This document shows, piece by piece, positions 23,076 to 36,084 of a DNA stretch of 64,000 nucleotides (within the stretch, counting starts at the first letter, position 1; every line of letters begins with the position of its first letter). Source of the stretch: Erythrophleum ivorense. Its lineage: Eukaryota; Streptophyta; Magnoliopsida; Fabales; Fabaceae. The notes below the pieces were generated by a model. That model worked only from the letters and a program-made list of their open reading frames with translations. It was not told the DNA's origin and did no database searches. The stretch spans positions 186,001 to 250,000 of the forward strand of contig JAIUCV010000118.1 in the NCBI GenBank assembly GCA_026724425.1, written 5' to 3'. The position numbers were made by a program, and so were the translations under genes.

Positions 23076-23459
23076 GGTCTGGGCCATGGTGCAAAGTGAA
23101 AAACATAGTTTTCGAACTCTAGAACCTAACTTAGCGTAGGTCCCCAATCTCCTACCTTTAGCCTAGAAACCCCAATTTCTTCAATGGTAATGCTAGGAAA
23201 TGATATAGGAACACTTGTGGGAGGTTTTTGTGTGTTGAAATGGATGGATGGATGAATCACAAACCCCTCATGATAGTGTAATTTCTTTTACGCATTCTCA
23301 CGTTTGTGGTTGTTTAGTGATGACCCTAATATCGGGTTCAAATTTCCCTATATTTTCATAATGTAATAAATTGTAACGATTCCAAACCTTGATCATTAAT
23401 GATTAACCGTGTATTTAACCATAATTACCATGTTTAGAAGATAGGGTTGTCACAAGACT

Positions 23460-25131
23460 CATGTAATGTAAAAGCTCACGAGTAGTAGAGGACTAAGTGG
23501 AGCATAAAGTTACTGATAAAGTAGATTCAAGATGTTGAGAAAATATATGACTTGAATTGGGTTAATATCACTCTATAAGTAGTAAAGTATGCTCTTAGAG
23601 ATGAAAGCAAAATGAGAGAGGAGCTCCGGTAAGTAGTCAATACCTTAAGTGCCTCCAGGGAAGCTAAGGAGAATTAAAAGCCACTTAAGAAGGTAAGCTT
23701 CAGGATTATGTAAAGTAGTAAGGTGAGTCACAAGCTTTAAAGAAAGTAAACTCTAGGGTTCATAAAGAACAATGCATTACAGAGGGATGGTCTAGTTATA
23801 AATAAAGAAAAAGAGTAAGAGGAAGTAGACTCTCCCCCACTTTATAAAAAGTAAGTAAAAGTGAACCCAAAAGAAATAAACATGCTCTTGAGCATAGAGA
23901 AAGTGTGTGACAATGTTAGAATCGAGGACATAATGAATCAAAAATAGATAAATAGATAATATGAATGAGTGTACTAGCAAGTACCATTGTCCTTGGTATA
24001 AATGTCAGTGAAACATGATGAAATGCCCTAAATAAAAGTAACTGGCCAGTATGAATAGCCGTAGGGTAGTGTAATAAATGATATGAGAAATTAGAGGAAG
24101 ATTTCCCTCTCTTTGAGTGTCAATTGAAATAAAAAGAGATATAGCAGGGTAATAAGAGGTACTTTAGATTGTTGGGGAACTCATAATATACTGGCAATAG
24201 TGGCTTGAGCTCAATCATGATGCACCTGTATTTTAGTGATTGATGTTATAGTTTGCTTGCAATGATGGTTACATGATATTAAGTCTGGCCAACTCAATAG
24301 TAATGTAACTTGAGAGCATAGCAAATAATGGCATCAACCATAAAGAGTATCCTAGTTAGTTAAATCAAGAGATAAGTTAAAGAAAGAGAAGTAAGGAATT
24401 CCAGTAATATCAGAATGATAAGAAAAATATGTAGAAAGGAATCCTCAGTAAAGAACAATGATGCAAAAGGGAACATGCTAGTAGTATTAGAATGAAAAAG
24501 TTAGAGGCTTTTATGATATGACTAAATGAAATGAAAAGGGACTAGCCTACAACCTCTATCCTACAAGAGATGTTAGACACACCTAGTGTGTGTGATGCCC
24601 AGTGCTAAAGGCACTTGAAAGTAGAATAAAGGCACAATTCGAAATTGTGGGATATAAGATGAAAGACAGAAAGAGTACAGATAAAGTGTAGCAAGCCAGT
24701 AAGAGTAAAAAAGGAAAGCTTAAGTGGAAAGACTTGAAGTGGGAACCCAAGGATCCCCTAGAGAGTAGTGAGTGAAAATTAGAATACTCCTATATATTGC
24801 TCCAATAGGATTAATAGAGAAATAGGCGATGCAGAACCTACTCCATATGAAAAGCCTAGTAGATATATGAATTTAGCCTTAGCCATAATGAGTGATGGTT
24901 ACCAGACTTAGTGAGCATGTATTTTACTATTAGATACAATGATCTTATGCTTTAACATCCCCTAAAGATGGATCGTGGTAGATCTTAGCATAGTATAGTG
25001 GGTTGCAGTAGACCATAGTAGGGCTTTGAAAGGTCACAGTAGGCCTAGGGGTCGTAGTAGATCCCACAGAAATACAGAGAGCTCATAGTTATAGCACAAC
25101 AATTCTCTGGGGAGATGATGGCATGAGATAG
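23460..25131 (+). other. Non-coding internal region, piece 3
   Basis: Colinear with about 13890-15615 of the intact element, including TGATGTTATAGTTTGCTTGC and the GTAGATC-rich segment at 24966-25075. Stop-dense throughout. Ends in GATAG (25127-25131), the target site of the next insertion. Confidence 0.85.
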
Positions 25132-26127
25132 TGCAACATCCGATTTTCTGGAAATTCAAGAAAACGTAAGGGAACGCGAGAAACGTAGCATATGGTTTTT
25201 CTGTCAACGTACAAAATTCACTGGATACAAAAGGAAGTCCCCCAAATAGAGTAAATTAAGGTCTAATAAAATTAAAATAATGTTTTAGACTGCAAATAAT
25301 GATGAGTCAAGGTCAGAAGTGCCCTAAAATTGGGGCTAAAATAGATGGAAAAAAAAGGATCAGAAAAAGGTCCCGAAGAGCCTCCGAAGTCAAGTATAAA
25401 GGAGTTAGGGACTAAAATTCAAAAAAAAAATTATGAGCAGGGCAAGATGTATAAATTATCTGAAAGTTTAGGGAACTCTAGTTTCACCATATATTCATGG
25501 CTTTAGGCACGAATATAAAAAAATCGGGCAAGAATCTCAAAAATCCGTGACCCATGGTTAAACTCCAATTGATGAGACGGGTCCAATGAAGCCAAGTTAT
25601 CCAGATGGGCGAGCAGAATCTGGTCCAAGATCTAGTTAGCTCGATCAGTAATTATGAGCAAAATAGAAAAAAGAAGTTATAATAACTACAAAAATAGAAA
25701 TAGATAAAAAGCTAGGAAATCCTGAAGGAGTTTCAAGGATTAAATTGCAACAAATAAAAATTTTATAGCACAATCATAATATAGAACAGTGAAAATTACA
25801 CCTATATGACCCGGGTGTCCGATTGACATCAAAATTTATGAGGATTGAGGTTAAGGGCCCCTGATCTATGTGTGAAGCTCAGTATCGCCAGAAAGTAGAG
25901 GAAATCATATTTATAAATTGTAAAAAATCTAAAGGTAGGCATTGTACCGTAAAACCTTAATCGGGTCTGGATACCGATTTTTAGACAGTTGTAAGGCCCA
26001 ATAGCCGATCCTAAAGGCCTAAAAGAGAAGAGAAGATATAATTAGGGTTTTAGAGAAGATGAAACCTAAATATAAATATAAAATAAAATAAAATAAAGAA
26101 GAAAATGATTTTAGTTGTTTTAAAGAA

Positions 26128-26208
26128 CTAACCATAGTTAAGTTAGAAACTAACTATGGTTAAGTTAAAAGTTGACCATAGTTGAGTAAAGGAAATTAAC
26201 CATGGTTA
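26128..26208 (+). promoter_or_regulatory. Palindrome cluster, core AACCATGGTT
   Basis: Four spaced variants: CTAACCATAGTTAAG, CTAACTATGGTTAAG, TTGACCATAGTTGAG and the perfect 12-bp TAACCATGGTTA at 26197-26208. Spacing is about 20-25 bp. The cluster lies upstream of the purine-rich leader. Intact 14-bp versions are at 47172-47185 and 54094-54107. Confidence 0.85.
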
Positions 26209-26676
26209 CTACCCATGACTTAAGGGCTAAGAAAAGGCTTCCAAGTGTGTGGCCAAGAATTTTTGGAAAAAGATATGTAATTATGAAATTAGAAAAAATC
26301 AAAAGAAAAAGGAATGGAAGGTTAAGATTTGATCTTGAAAAGGTTGATCCAAGGGTCCAAATTTAGTGTGACCATTTAACTTCATTAGATTCATCTTCTT
26401 CACCTCCATTCCACCATTTTCACGCCACACCCAAGGGAGAAAGAAAGAAAACCGTGAAGAGAGAGAGAGAGGGAGAAAAAGTGTGAGAAGAATTGAAACC
26501 GAGCAAAATTACCACCATTCTTCACCAAATTTCTTTATCTCCTCCATCCTCCAACCATTTTCTCCAAAGGGCAGCTGCATATTCATCTTTTCTTCAAGGT
26601 GGAATGCTGCTCTAAGTGGGAAGAGAAATGATTTTAGAGTGAGAAAAGCAAAGGAAGCAAGGATTAAGCTTAAAGA

Positions 26677-26682
26677 GTAAGT
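26677..26682 (+). promoter_or_regulatory. Splice-donor-like site GTAAGT, family 2
   Basis: AAAGA/GTAAGT matches the 5' splice-site consensus perfectly and ends a purine-rich leader (GGAAGCAAGG...AAAGA). It is kept at 47720-47725 and 54642-54647 in the other family-2 LTRs. Together with the acceptor-like site at 27705 it predicts a 1029-nt intron. Confidence 0.55.
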
Positions 26683-27665
26683 TTTCTCCACCTTGCACTT
26701 GAAAATCACATGTTTTAAGTTAGTTTTGTTAAACCCTAGTTATGAGTCACTTTTGGACAGAATATGGATCATTAGAAATTGATTTTATATGTTGAATATG
26801 AAGGCCTAGGAATGGAGTTTATATATTGGCTATGGAGGGCACATGAGCTCATCCATTTTGTTGTTTGTTGGAGCCTTGAAAAACACAAAGCTTGTAAATT
26901 TTTGGGAAAATGAAAATGTTGGGGAGATGCTGTCCGAATTTTCCCAAAGTTTTTATGGTTTTTTCTCAATGTCTTAAAGTCATGTATACCAAATTTTATG
27001 CCCTAAAACATAAATAAAGGGGCTATGGAATTTTTAGAACCAAAGAAACTCACTTTTGGACCTAAAACAGAGCTAGCTTATGTTATGACCAAACGTGTTG
27101 TTGGGGCTGGAATTTGATAATTTTATCCTTTCCAATGGATTCAAAAGGATGCTTTTAGTTATGAATACCTATAAGAAAGCCCCCAAAACTCATGGAATAA
27201 AATTGTTAAATTTTGGCCAAGAAATACATACTATTCGCCCATAGTCAAGCAGAAGGGAAGAAGTTAGATTTTTTCAATTCCAATGGTCCTATTAAGTTAA
27301 AAAGGGCTATATTACTTTAGAATTTTAGGTCCCTATGCTAATTGTAATGAATTATCATTATGATTATAGGATTTGATAATTATTGGAAACTCTGAGAGTA
27401 AGTGGGCTAAATCTTAAAGCTTAAAGAGCAAGATTTCTAAGGTAGTAGTTATCCTTTCTCTTTCTTTAAGCTTGTGTGTTGGTATAATGATGAGTATTAT
27501 GTTGTATTGAATGGCATTGATGCTATACGATGAGACATGTATGCTAGAATATTGCTTGGCCTTGTATGAAATTCCTTGCATCACAATGTAGTATGTGATA
27601 CCTTGATTGGCATTATGTTATGTACTTACATGCTAGCTTTGTGGATGAGATTGGTTTACTACTAC

Positions 27666-27705
27666 TGAGATTTCATAATCTCACCCCAAACATAACTTAT
27701 ATTAG
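27666..27705 (+). promoter_or_regulatory. Hairpin plus 3' splice-site-like motif, family 2
   Basis: TGAGATTTCATAATCTCA (27666-27683), a perfect 7-bp stem with a 4-nt loop, then CCCC, ATAAC (branch-point-like) and ATTAG/GTCTG with AG at 27704-27705. Confidence 0.65.
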
Positions 27706-28314
27706 GTCTGAGCTCAGGCAAAGAAAGGGCAAAAGGTGTGGAGGCATAAACCAAGGATTTTGCTTTTATGTATCACATTTTGGTCATGTAATTAAGTATC
27801 TTGAATTCTTGTATCTATAAGTTATGCTATGGTGTTGTAAGGTACTCAGGTATGTAATAGAGAGCCATGTATATACTTGACTCTTATGTAAAGAGAATAT
27901 GGCTAGCGTGCCTAGAATGCAAAGATACATGCACTCATGTAAGGACAAATCAATATAAATACAATAATATGTTAAAGGAGGGGTAAAAAAGTCATCCGAT
28001 TTTTGTAAGAAATTTTTATACAAATTCATATGTATTCTGCTGAGTAAGTATTTTTTCCTTGTAAAGGACTTAGAGAGCTTGAATAAGAGCCTTGAACCAA
28101 CCTCATACGATTTTTCTAAAATTAATTAATTGTTTTCAAAGTCAGACAATATTATGGGAATGACCAAATGAATAGTAAAATTGTATGAGCAAGTTCAGAA
28201 AACATATGTTGGGGAAGAAAATTTTCATCAATTCAAATTTTCAATGGCTCTTCTAAGTCCTATATGAGGCATTAGTAGTAGAAGAGGTGTTATATAGGGA
28301 GGTATTACAAATAG

Positions 28315-29527
28315 TTTTACAGAGTAGTTAGTTTCAGAGACCAGTATAGTTTCAGATAGTTTTGTCTCAGAGACTAGAGACCTCCTAAGTCTAGTAGATT
28401 ATTGCCATAGAGATATGAAGGTTATACTCAGACAGTTAAACCACTGACTAGATCTCTTGAGAGATAAGCATAGTATATAGGATGACGAAAGCAAGAAAGT
28501 AGATTTCCAGTATTATAGCTAGACAAACCACTACCCACTAGACATTGGACCTGATTCAAGGATCAAGAAATCCCTATATGCTAGAGTTATATGTTTAAAG
28601 AGAGGTTAGGTATAGTTTGTCTTGATAGGGTAAGTGGTAAACTATGTCTCCAGTAGCAGAGAGTATGAAATTAGCATCCCACAAGGACTCAACAGTAGTC
28701 AGTGGTAGTTGCTTTTCAATGTTAGTACAAGAAAGAGTAAGAGTATGATGATCAGTTATTAAGCCAAAGAGATATATAAGCCCTTTCTTAAGTGAATAAA
28801 GAGTGTAAAACACAATTTAGGCCTAAAAAGACAAGGGTCAGAGTAAGAAATAAGACTGGGACGATTGAAAATAATAGCCCTTTGAAAAGGAGTTATGATC
28901 CTAGTAAGTGATACAACTATGAGGCCTACAATAGAAAGAAATATGATGATAAACCATGGGATGAGCTAGTAAGAAAACAAATCAGATTAAATAGTGGACT
29001 AATATTTAAGTAAGTTAAATAAGCAGGCAGAGGTCTCTAATGGCTCTTAATGAATAGAGAAATACAATAAGATCTTATAGAAAGACATTAAGAGATGATA
29101 AGAAAGATTTAATATTAAGTACGCTATTTCCCAAGGCATATGCAATAAGTCCACTAGACAAGACACATGTAAGTAAGTTCACTAGACAAGAAAGTTAATC
29201 CCTATGAATAGGATAAGATTAATCAGATATGAAACAATAAGCTCTCCCAGGAGATAGACTAGAGTATAAGAGTATATGCAGTGTCGAAAACTACTTTCCC
29301 TTAGGATAAGAGTAAGTCAAAGGCTCTCTAACAATAGCACAGAAGAAGAGAAGTAAATGTAGTAAACTAGTGATGTAAATTCCCTGGCATAAGAGCTTAG
29401 TCTCTAAAAGAAGTAAATAGAGCCACAAAGAAAGGAAAGAAAGGGCCAGTTAGTGAGACTATGAAAATGCTACATGAGGTTATACCCCTAAATTTTGAGG
29501 ATGGAATTTATTTAAGGGAGGAGGAAA
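28315..29527 (+). other. Non-coding internal region, piece 4, and polypurine tract
   Basis: Colinear with about 15617-16759 of the intact element (TTTTACAGAGTAGTTAGT, GACCTCCTAAGTCTAGTAG). Ends with AAATTTTGAGGATGGAATTT (29490-29509), a decayed form of the Tekay signature, and AAGGGAGGAGGAAA (29514-29527), directly before the LTR. Confidence 0.85.
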
Positions 29528-32500
29528 TGTAACAATTAGTACTTTTGTAAACATGAGAAACATAATGCCCAATATCTCTGTAAACGTATGTAATTCACCA
29601 GATACAAAGAGAAGTCCCTCAGATAGAATTATTTGAGGTCCAATAAAATTTGAGTGATAATATAGACCTCAAATAACAATGATTCATGGTCAAGGGTGCC
29701 CTGAAACCGAAGTCAAAATAACCAGATGGAATTTAATGAAAATGCAACTGAACGTAATGGCATTTTCATAATTTTGGGCACTTTTTGGAAATATCATAGG
29801 AAGAAGTTTTAAATGGGAAAAACATTTTTCTCAGGGTTCTTAGAGACCTTAAAAACTATAGGAACCCCCAAGACAATTATAACCCCTTCGATGTATGAGT
29901 TAGAATGTCAATGTACCAGAACTTTGACCTTTTCATTTGGGAAGATTTTAGACTCAATTTGAGTGATTCCAAAGGCTATTTAGAGGTTAGAGAACTTAAT
30001 TTTATGATAGAAAAGAAGGTTCTTGAAAAGGAGTTGAAATGAGCCTAAAACAAAGATGCCACGATGAAGGAATGTAGATGGAAACTTTTTGAACAATTTT
30101 TAATTCCTTGTCTTATAAAACTCACGCCCTGCTCTTCTCCCATACTAACTGACTTTGTGGCTGGCTAAAATAGAAAGGGGGACCTAGAGAGAAAGGCACA
30201 CAAAAGCAAGGACAAAAGGGAGAAGAAAAGCTAAGAAAAAAGTACGAATTTCATAGAATTTCCTAGCCTTCTCTTTAGCAAACTTCTTCCCCTCCTTCTT
30301 CTCTTTCTTTTTATGGTTTTGTTGATGTTCTTGGGTCTATTTTGAGCTCAGACCAGAGGGGAAGAGTTTAAGTTTTTGGAGAAAAAGCCAAGGAAAGAAA
30401 AGATCATTCAAAGGAAGCTAAGAAACCAAGGTAATTTGCTATGTTTCAAGCTTGCTCTTTCCTTGTTCTCTTCTAATGAATTTTGACCTATGTATGGACT
30501 ACCAAGAGGAGTTAGATTTTGAACCAAACCAAGGGTGAATTTTAGGAAAATTAGTAAGGAGAATATGAACATGCAAAGGAAACAAAGAAAGGACCATGAA
30601 ATTGCAAGATAGAAAAAGCTAGGGTTTTAGTTGCATTTTGGTTTATAAGATGAGTTTTAGCCATAAATTAAGAGGTTTAAGAGTCCATATGATTTTCTAA
30701 GACGCCAAGAGAGCCTCCCACATGCTTCTCTCATCAAGGAAATCAAAACAACTCCTTTGATGTCCTTAAGAAGCATAGCCTCAGCCTAGCATGGAAGGAG
30801 CATCAAGGGAGTGTTTTCATTTATTCCAAGCTTGGTTTTGTATCATATATGATGGTAGAGGATGAGAGGAAGCCTTGGAAAAATTTTAGAAGTCATGAAT
30901 AGTGAGATGTAGCTATAGGTTCCATATTATGACTTAAAGAAGCAGCATGTAGTTAGGCTCTTCAACTAGATTGTGTGATGGCTCCAAGAGGTTCAAATGA
31001 AGTCAAGAACCATAGATGGATGGAAAGAATGGAACCAAGATCATGTTTTCTCAAGGTTACTTTATTAGGTGCATTATGGAATCATAAATGAGCTATAGGA
31101 ACAATCTAACTTTTAAAATGAATGTATGGCCTTAGAAATTGTTCTAAGAGTGTAATTGATTTCCATATTATGTGTCTAGGCCAAAGGAACCAAGTCTTTC
31201 ATCCTTGTAAGTGTGTGTGGCCGAGGGAGAGGAACCAAATTCAAGGAGAAAAGTGTGTTGTTGTGCACCAAGGTAGCTCTTTCTTCTTTCTCTCATGCAT
31301 TAGTGGATGCTTATCTTGTCTTTGAATGTGTGTATGTATGTTTTGAGCCATGAAATATGTTTTAGCATATATCTATATGCCATGGTACCATGATGTTATA
31401 TTATGTACTTAAATAATGCTTTATGAACATGTTTTAGTTTACTTAAATGTGATGAAGTGAAAAGTCCCTTAGCTAGGGTCAAGATGAGCCAAAAGTCCCT
31501 AACAATGGGTGAGACAAAGCAAAAAGTCTCTAAAGAGTGAGGCTTAGTCAAAAACCCCTTAAGAAGATGGCTGAGGCAAGTCCAAAATCCCCTAAGAGTA
31601 GTGGGTGAGGCTAAAACATCTTCTTGGCAAACCTATGTATGCTTTATATGACCTTTTAAATGCAAGAAATGTTCCATGAATGATTATGCACTTTATGTAT
31701 TCTTGGCATATGATGTGATCCAATATTGTATATAATGTATGAGCTTATGAATACTTGCAAATGCATGGATATATTGTATATGTATGAGAATTAGAGCTAT
31801 ATGAATGATATTACATGATTTTGATATTGAATGGCAAGATGAGGCTTGTATGTCCTTGTGTATATCTTGGGTTAAAAGAGTGAATTTGTGAAATTTGGGT
31901 TTCTGCACCTTTGAGACAAGTTTGATAGACCATGTTAGTGCTTTCTCACATGCTCAAGTTTAGTAGAAGCACAAAAAGTGCAATTTTGGAACCTTATAGC
32001 TCAATCTAACCAAATGAACGAATTTCCTCATCAAATTTGGCATACATATAGATCTTATCTAGAGTTTTTGGGAAGCTAAAGACCATATTATTTGGATCTC
32101 TATAGAATTAATTATGAATTTTTAAAATTTCCAAATTTTAGTTATTCTAGTATGGTTACTATTCATATGGTTAGTTTCTTCGCTTGCATCATTCGAGGGC
32201 CAATGGTGTCTAATGGTTTACAAGGGTAAACTAGACATGATAAGATTTCTATGGCCACTAATGTCACCCTAATTAGATGTCTGGGCAGGGAGATATAAAT
32301 TCTTAAAGTTCTATAATAGTACTAATAGCACCAGCTGAGTTTAGGTATTGTTCCACCAATTTCTAGTAACTAGACATCCTTATTTTTGTCTGGAATTATT
32401 TTTAACATAAAGTAGACATCTATAGCTTTCCAAAATGGTATAGTGTGCTTAATTTTAATTTTTTCTAGAATTATTTATGATTTTCCAAAATTCATGATAG

Positions 32501-32784
32501 AAACTTGGCACACCAATCTGAGGCTAAACATGTGATTTTTATGTATATGTGTCATGAGCTCGAGTTTTTGATAGCTTCATGAGATGGCTTTGAGTTGTGT
32601 ATGTGTATTTAAATAGGAGAATGAGATGTATGAGTCCATATGGTCCATAGGACATGAAACAAAATTTTTATTCGTGATGTAACGCAAAAATAATCTATTA
32701 TTTTAATGGATTTTTCTTAAGAACTTGTGTTATTCAAGAAGCTCTACCTAGAAATGAGATGAGTTTATTGAATATGGTGTTACA
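29528..32784 (+). repeat. 3' LTR, family 1 (diverged subtype)
   Basis: 3257 bp, TGTAACAATT...GTGTTACA. TATAAAA at 30114-30120, a purine-rich leader, and AAG/GTAATT near 30430 are visible. About 190 bp that hold the hairpin and acceptor-like site in relatives are missing near 31650-31715, so this copy could not form the predicted intron. Its sequence is closer to the LTR at 58102 than to the first 425 bp of its nominal 5' partner. Confidence 0.88.
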
Positions 32785-35245
32785 CCTTTATTCCCTAGGA
32801 CACTAGGGGAAAAGAGGACTCTCCCTCTTATTTTTTTTTACGAAATCTATTACTTCATCCTGAGGTCACTTTACATTACCCAATTGTCTCTGTTTCGGGC
32901 ATTATCATGCTAAATAGACGTCTATGCTGAAGGCGATCATGCTTTTTGAAGCATTCAACTACATCAACTTGATATCTATTTTTAATCTATTATGTCCTCG
33001 ACTTGAGGATCATTACTTATTTTCTCTCTTTTACTCTTACTATCTTTTTACTCAGGTAAAGGATGTTTTATTACTTATTTATTCTCTTGTTTTTTCTTTA
33101 TGCTCAAAAGCATTTACATCCTTTTTGGGTTCCTCTACTTTCTCATTTTTTGTAACATTAGGAGAGGTCTAATTTTTCTTATACTCTTGCTTTACTCTTA
33201 ACTAGACCGTCCCTCTATAAGGAAAATTTTATTTTCGCAATGCTCTTAGATTATACTCCTTCTCTATATGATGTAAGGACTCACCTTCTTAGGTGGTCTC
33301 TAGCTCCTTTGAGCTTCCTTGAGATACTAAGGCACTAACTCTTCACCTCAACTTATTTCTACATTCGAATCAGAGCTAGGCTTTCTCTCTATTTAATCTC
33401 TTTACTCTTATCTCTAGGAGCATAGTCTACTGATTTCAAGGTTTTACTAACCCACTCTAGGACATGTACTTTTAATGTCCAGATTCTACATTACTGATGA
33501 CCTATACTCCACTAGGTACTCTAATTACTCATATGCCTTAACCTTACCTTAGTCTCACATTAGGGAGGCTCGTTAGGCTAATTACTGGACCCCTATAAGT
33601 TTACTTTTTTTGTGCTCAATCTATCCATTTAGTCATTACTAAAGCAAAGGCATCCCTTCTGTGAACTAACTTCTCAATTCTTCCCCACTTTCCATTATCA
33701 TTGTACTTTACAGTTAGAGGTCTATCTATGGGGATTTTTAACCACTATTGGGTGGTCTGCCTAACTTAAAATATCTTATCTTCTTTTCATCATCCTAAGA
33801 AGGACCTTCATTAAGTTTTTGATCGGATCATTTTCTTCTCTTACATTTTGTTCTCTTTTTGCTCATCTCATCTCAACTGGGAGCCTCTACTAATCGCTTT
33901 TCATAAGCTTTATCTCATACCTAGCCTAGGCTACCTATCTCATCAGAGCTATAGCTTACAATAAGCCCCATTAAACTCATATAGGCTTGCGATGAACTTA
34001 ATGCTTTTAAACTATTCTCCTTCTCTTATCTAAACTTTTGACACTGGGCTAATCATACTCATCTTTAGGTGTTACCTATAAGGTACACCTTGCTCATATA
34101 TTCACTGTATGCCTTACTGTTACTAACCTCAAGTTATATTGGCATCCTATCAGCAGGGTCTTGAACTCATCATATTAGCCCATCATTCGCGACTACACAG
34201 GGTAGCATCCTAGGTTAGAGTCAATGCCTTGTAGGTAGGTCCCAACAACTTTATTGTTCTTGTGTTCGACATTCTCTAACTTTAACTACTACCTACCTAC
34301 AAACATTCTTGGGCTAAGCCCCCACTTACGTTGGGCTTTTTCTCAGTCTTAATTACTAGGCCCACTGCTCATCTGGTACTTACTAGTCCTCCATGTTCAG
34401 TAATGGACCATTTATTGCTCTTTTCTTTATTTACACTAAGGGTCCCCACTCTCTAGACTTTAATTGATCCCGAAGCAGTTCATTTCTTAGGTTAGCCTGA
34501 ATATGACTAAAAAGGCCTTTTATACCACAATACACTCCACTATCACTGGAAGCTCCTTCTTTAGCTACGTAATTTGAGCCTCATTGTCTCTGGATGCAGC
34601 TCATCATCAAAGCTAGAGGGTTCCACCTCTCACTTCATTCGTGCATAACTAACTGCCACCTCTAGGCTGTGAAGGTTCTATAGAGTGTAGCTTTTAACTC
34701 AAACTTCTGACTTGAAGGAAGAGCTTGCTAGGCTTTTCATGTCATCATAACATCTGGGTGTCATGGCTAAGGGGAATAACTCCTTTAACACGTATGTTGT
34801 GCAGTGGTAGTTTCACCTCACACAATGCTACCTCATTGCTTGCCCCTGCATCGGGCAAGACATCCTCGTACTGTCTGAGTGTAGAAATTAAGGAGATTAG
34901 GCTTTCCATAACCTCTTTAAGCAAGCCCTTCTAGCAACTACACAATCACTTTTTGTTGCTAATACACAAAGCTTGCCACTAATCCCAATGAGCTACTATA
35001 ACTCATAGAGTTCCAGCCATTGGATCACTTAACTCTGTTCTAGGAACTCTAGAGGCCAACCTCACCTACAGCTTACCACTTACTCAAGACCATTCCACAT
35101 CACATTATCATAAACATAACCATAAGCCACTTTCACACACCCAACATGCCTTATACAAGGCTTTACATAGCTATACAAGCCTTTCCATAGCCTTATCGCC
35201 ACATCCTTAAGCTATATACAACCCTAGAAGGACTGGAACTTAGCT
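32785..35245 (-). repeat. Orphan LARD internal region, reverse
   Basis: Reverse-complement of the first ~2.4 kb of the shared non-coding internal region. Landmarks run from a degenerate primer-binding site at the right (GGAACTTAGCTCTGAT) leftward through the TGTCTCT/GAGACAATGAGGCTC segment near 34590 to the segment matching about 14640 near 32800. No LTR of its own is attached at either side. Confidence 0.85.
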
Positions 35246-36084
35246 CTGATCACAATTTGATGCCCGATTGAAGCACATGCACAGGTGACAACTACACCAC
35301 AGCTCTACTATAGACTCACAAGGTCCAATCACAATCATAATTCAAGTAGTCAACTAACCATTTAGCATTTCAAAGTCAAGTATGTGTAACAAATATCATA
35401 TTAACATGAGCATATACATGGAATTAAGAAAAATAACCCCGGTTACCTCACTCGTGGACAATTTTCCAAAGAACTGATAATAATGCTTTGTTAGCCTATG
35501 AACACCAAAAATCAAACCATTACCATTCTTATTCATCAATTATGGAAATAATCCAATGCTTAAAGAATTAACCTATCAATAATTGCCTAAAGGACACTTA
35601 CCCAACCACCAAGAGACTCAATTTTTGGTTTTGCCTTCTCTAGACCAAAAACTTCAAGCTATCACTTCAAACTCTAGGCAAATTCGCATAAAATTAATGC
35701 TCATACTATAAATCAACTATGGGGGTCTCTAATTAGTAGAAAAAGTATCAAATTGAGGAGTTTATACTTAACTAACATCACCCTTAACCTCAACCTTCGA
35801 AATTTCACCATGAAAACACCAAATAACAAAGTTTCAGATTTTGGGTATGGGTGAAATGCTCCAAATGAAAAACTAATCAAGTCAAAATGTAGAGAAAAAA
35901 GAAAGGGTTAAGTTATATAACACTCACCTTGACTGAATCTTAGTCTAGATAGGGGAAATGGGGCCAAGAATGTAATAGCCAAGAAAAAGAAAAGAAAAAG
36001 AAAATAGAAAAGAAATGAGAAAAGAAAAAAGAAGGAAAAGAAAAGCTGAAAATTTTTGGAAGCTAAAAATTTTCTAAGTCTGCT

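Larger units (their letters stand above)
20663..23454 (+). mobile_element. Solo LTR, family 3
   Basis: 2792 bp, TGTAACACCC...GTTGTCACA, with perfect target duplication AGACT at 20658-20662 and 23455-23459. No internal region or second LTR is present, so this is a solo LTR left by LTR-LTR recombination. It carries a CAAG/GTAATA donor-like site at 21249/21250, the hairpin at 22054-22069, an acceptor-like TTTCAG/GT at 22096, and a GC-richer palindrome cluster at about 22720-23070. Reverse partial copies lie at 4870-6579 and 35246-39427. Confidence 0.93.
25132..28309 (+). mobile_element. Solo LTR, family 2
   Basis: 3178 bp, TGCAACATCC...GTATTACA, flanked by GATAG (25127-25131) and AATAG (28310-28314), one mismatch. 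Removing it restores GAGATAGTTTTACAGAG, the sequence seen uninterrupted at 15612-15628, so the empty site is confirmed inside the window. The first base pairs show TGC instead of TGT. It carries an AACCATGGTT palindrome cluster, a GTAAGT donor, and a hairpin with acceptor-like site. Closely related to the LTRs of the element at 46181-56281. Confidence 0.93.
6580..32784 (+). mobile_element. Non-autonomous Gypsy element (LARD) split by three insertions
   Basis: Ends are an LTR at 6580-7065 and one at 29528-32784. The internal region is in four pieces: 7066-8507, 20458-20662, 23460-25131 and 28315-29527, about 4.53 kb when added, close to the 4.59 kb of the intact element at 8508-20452. The pieces are colinear with that element's internal region, and each gap is bounded by a 5-bp target duplication. 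No gag or pol is recognisable. Flanks TCTAA and CCTTT do not match, and the 5' LTR is chimeric, so the outer ends probably come from two elements. Confidence 0.8.

Noticed and set aside
6580..32784. Possible single perfect element with matched ends
   Set aside because: Flanks TCTAA and CCTTT do not match and the LTR starts belong to different subtypes, so I describe it as chimeric.
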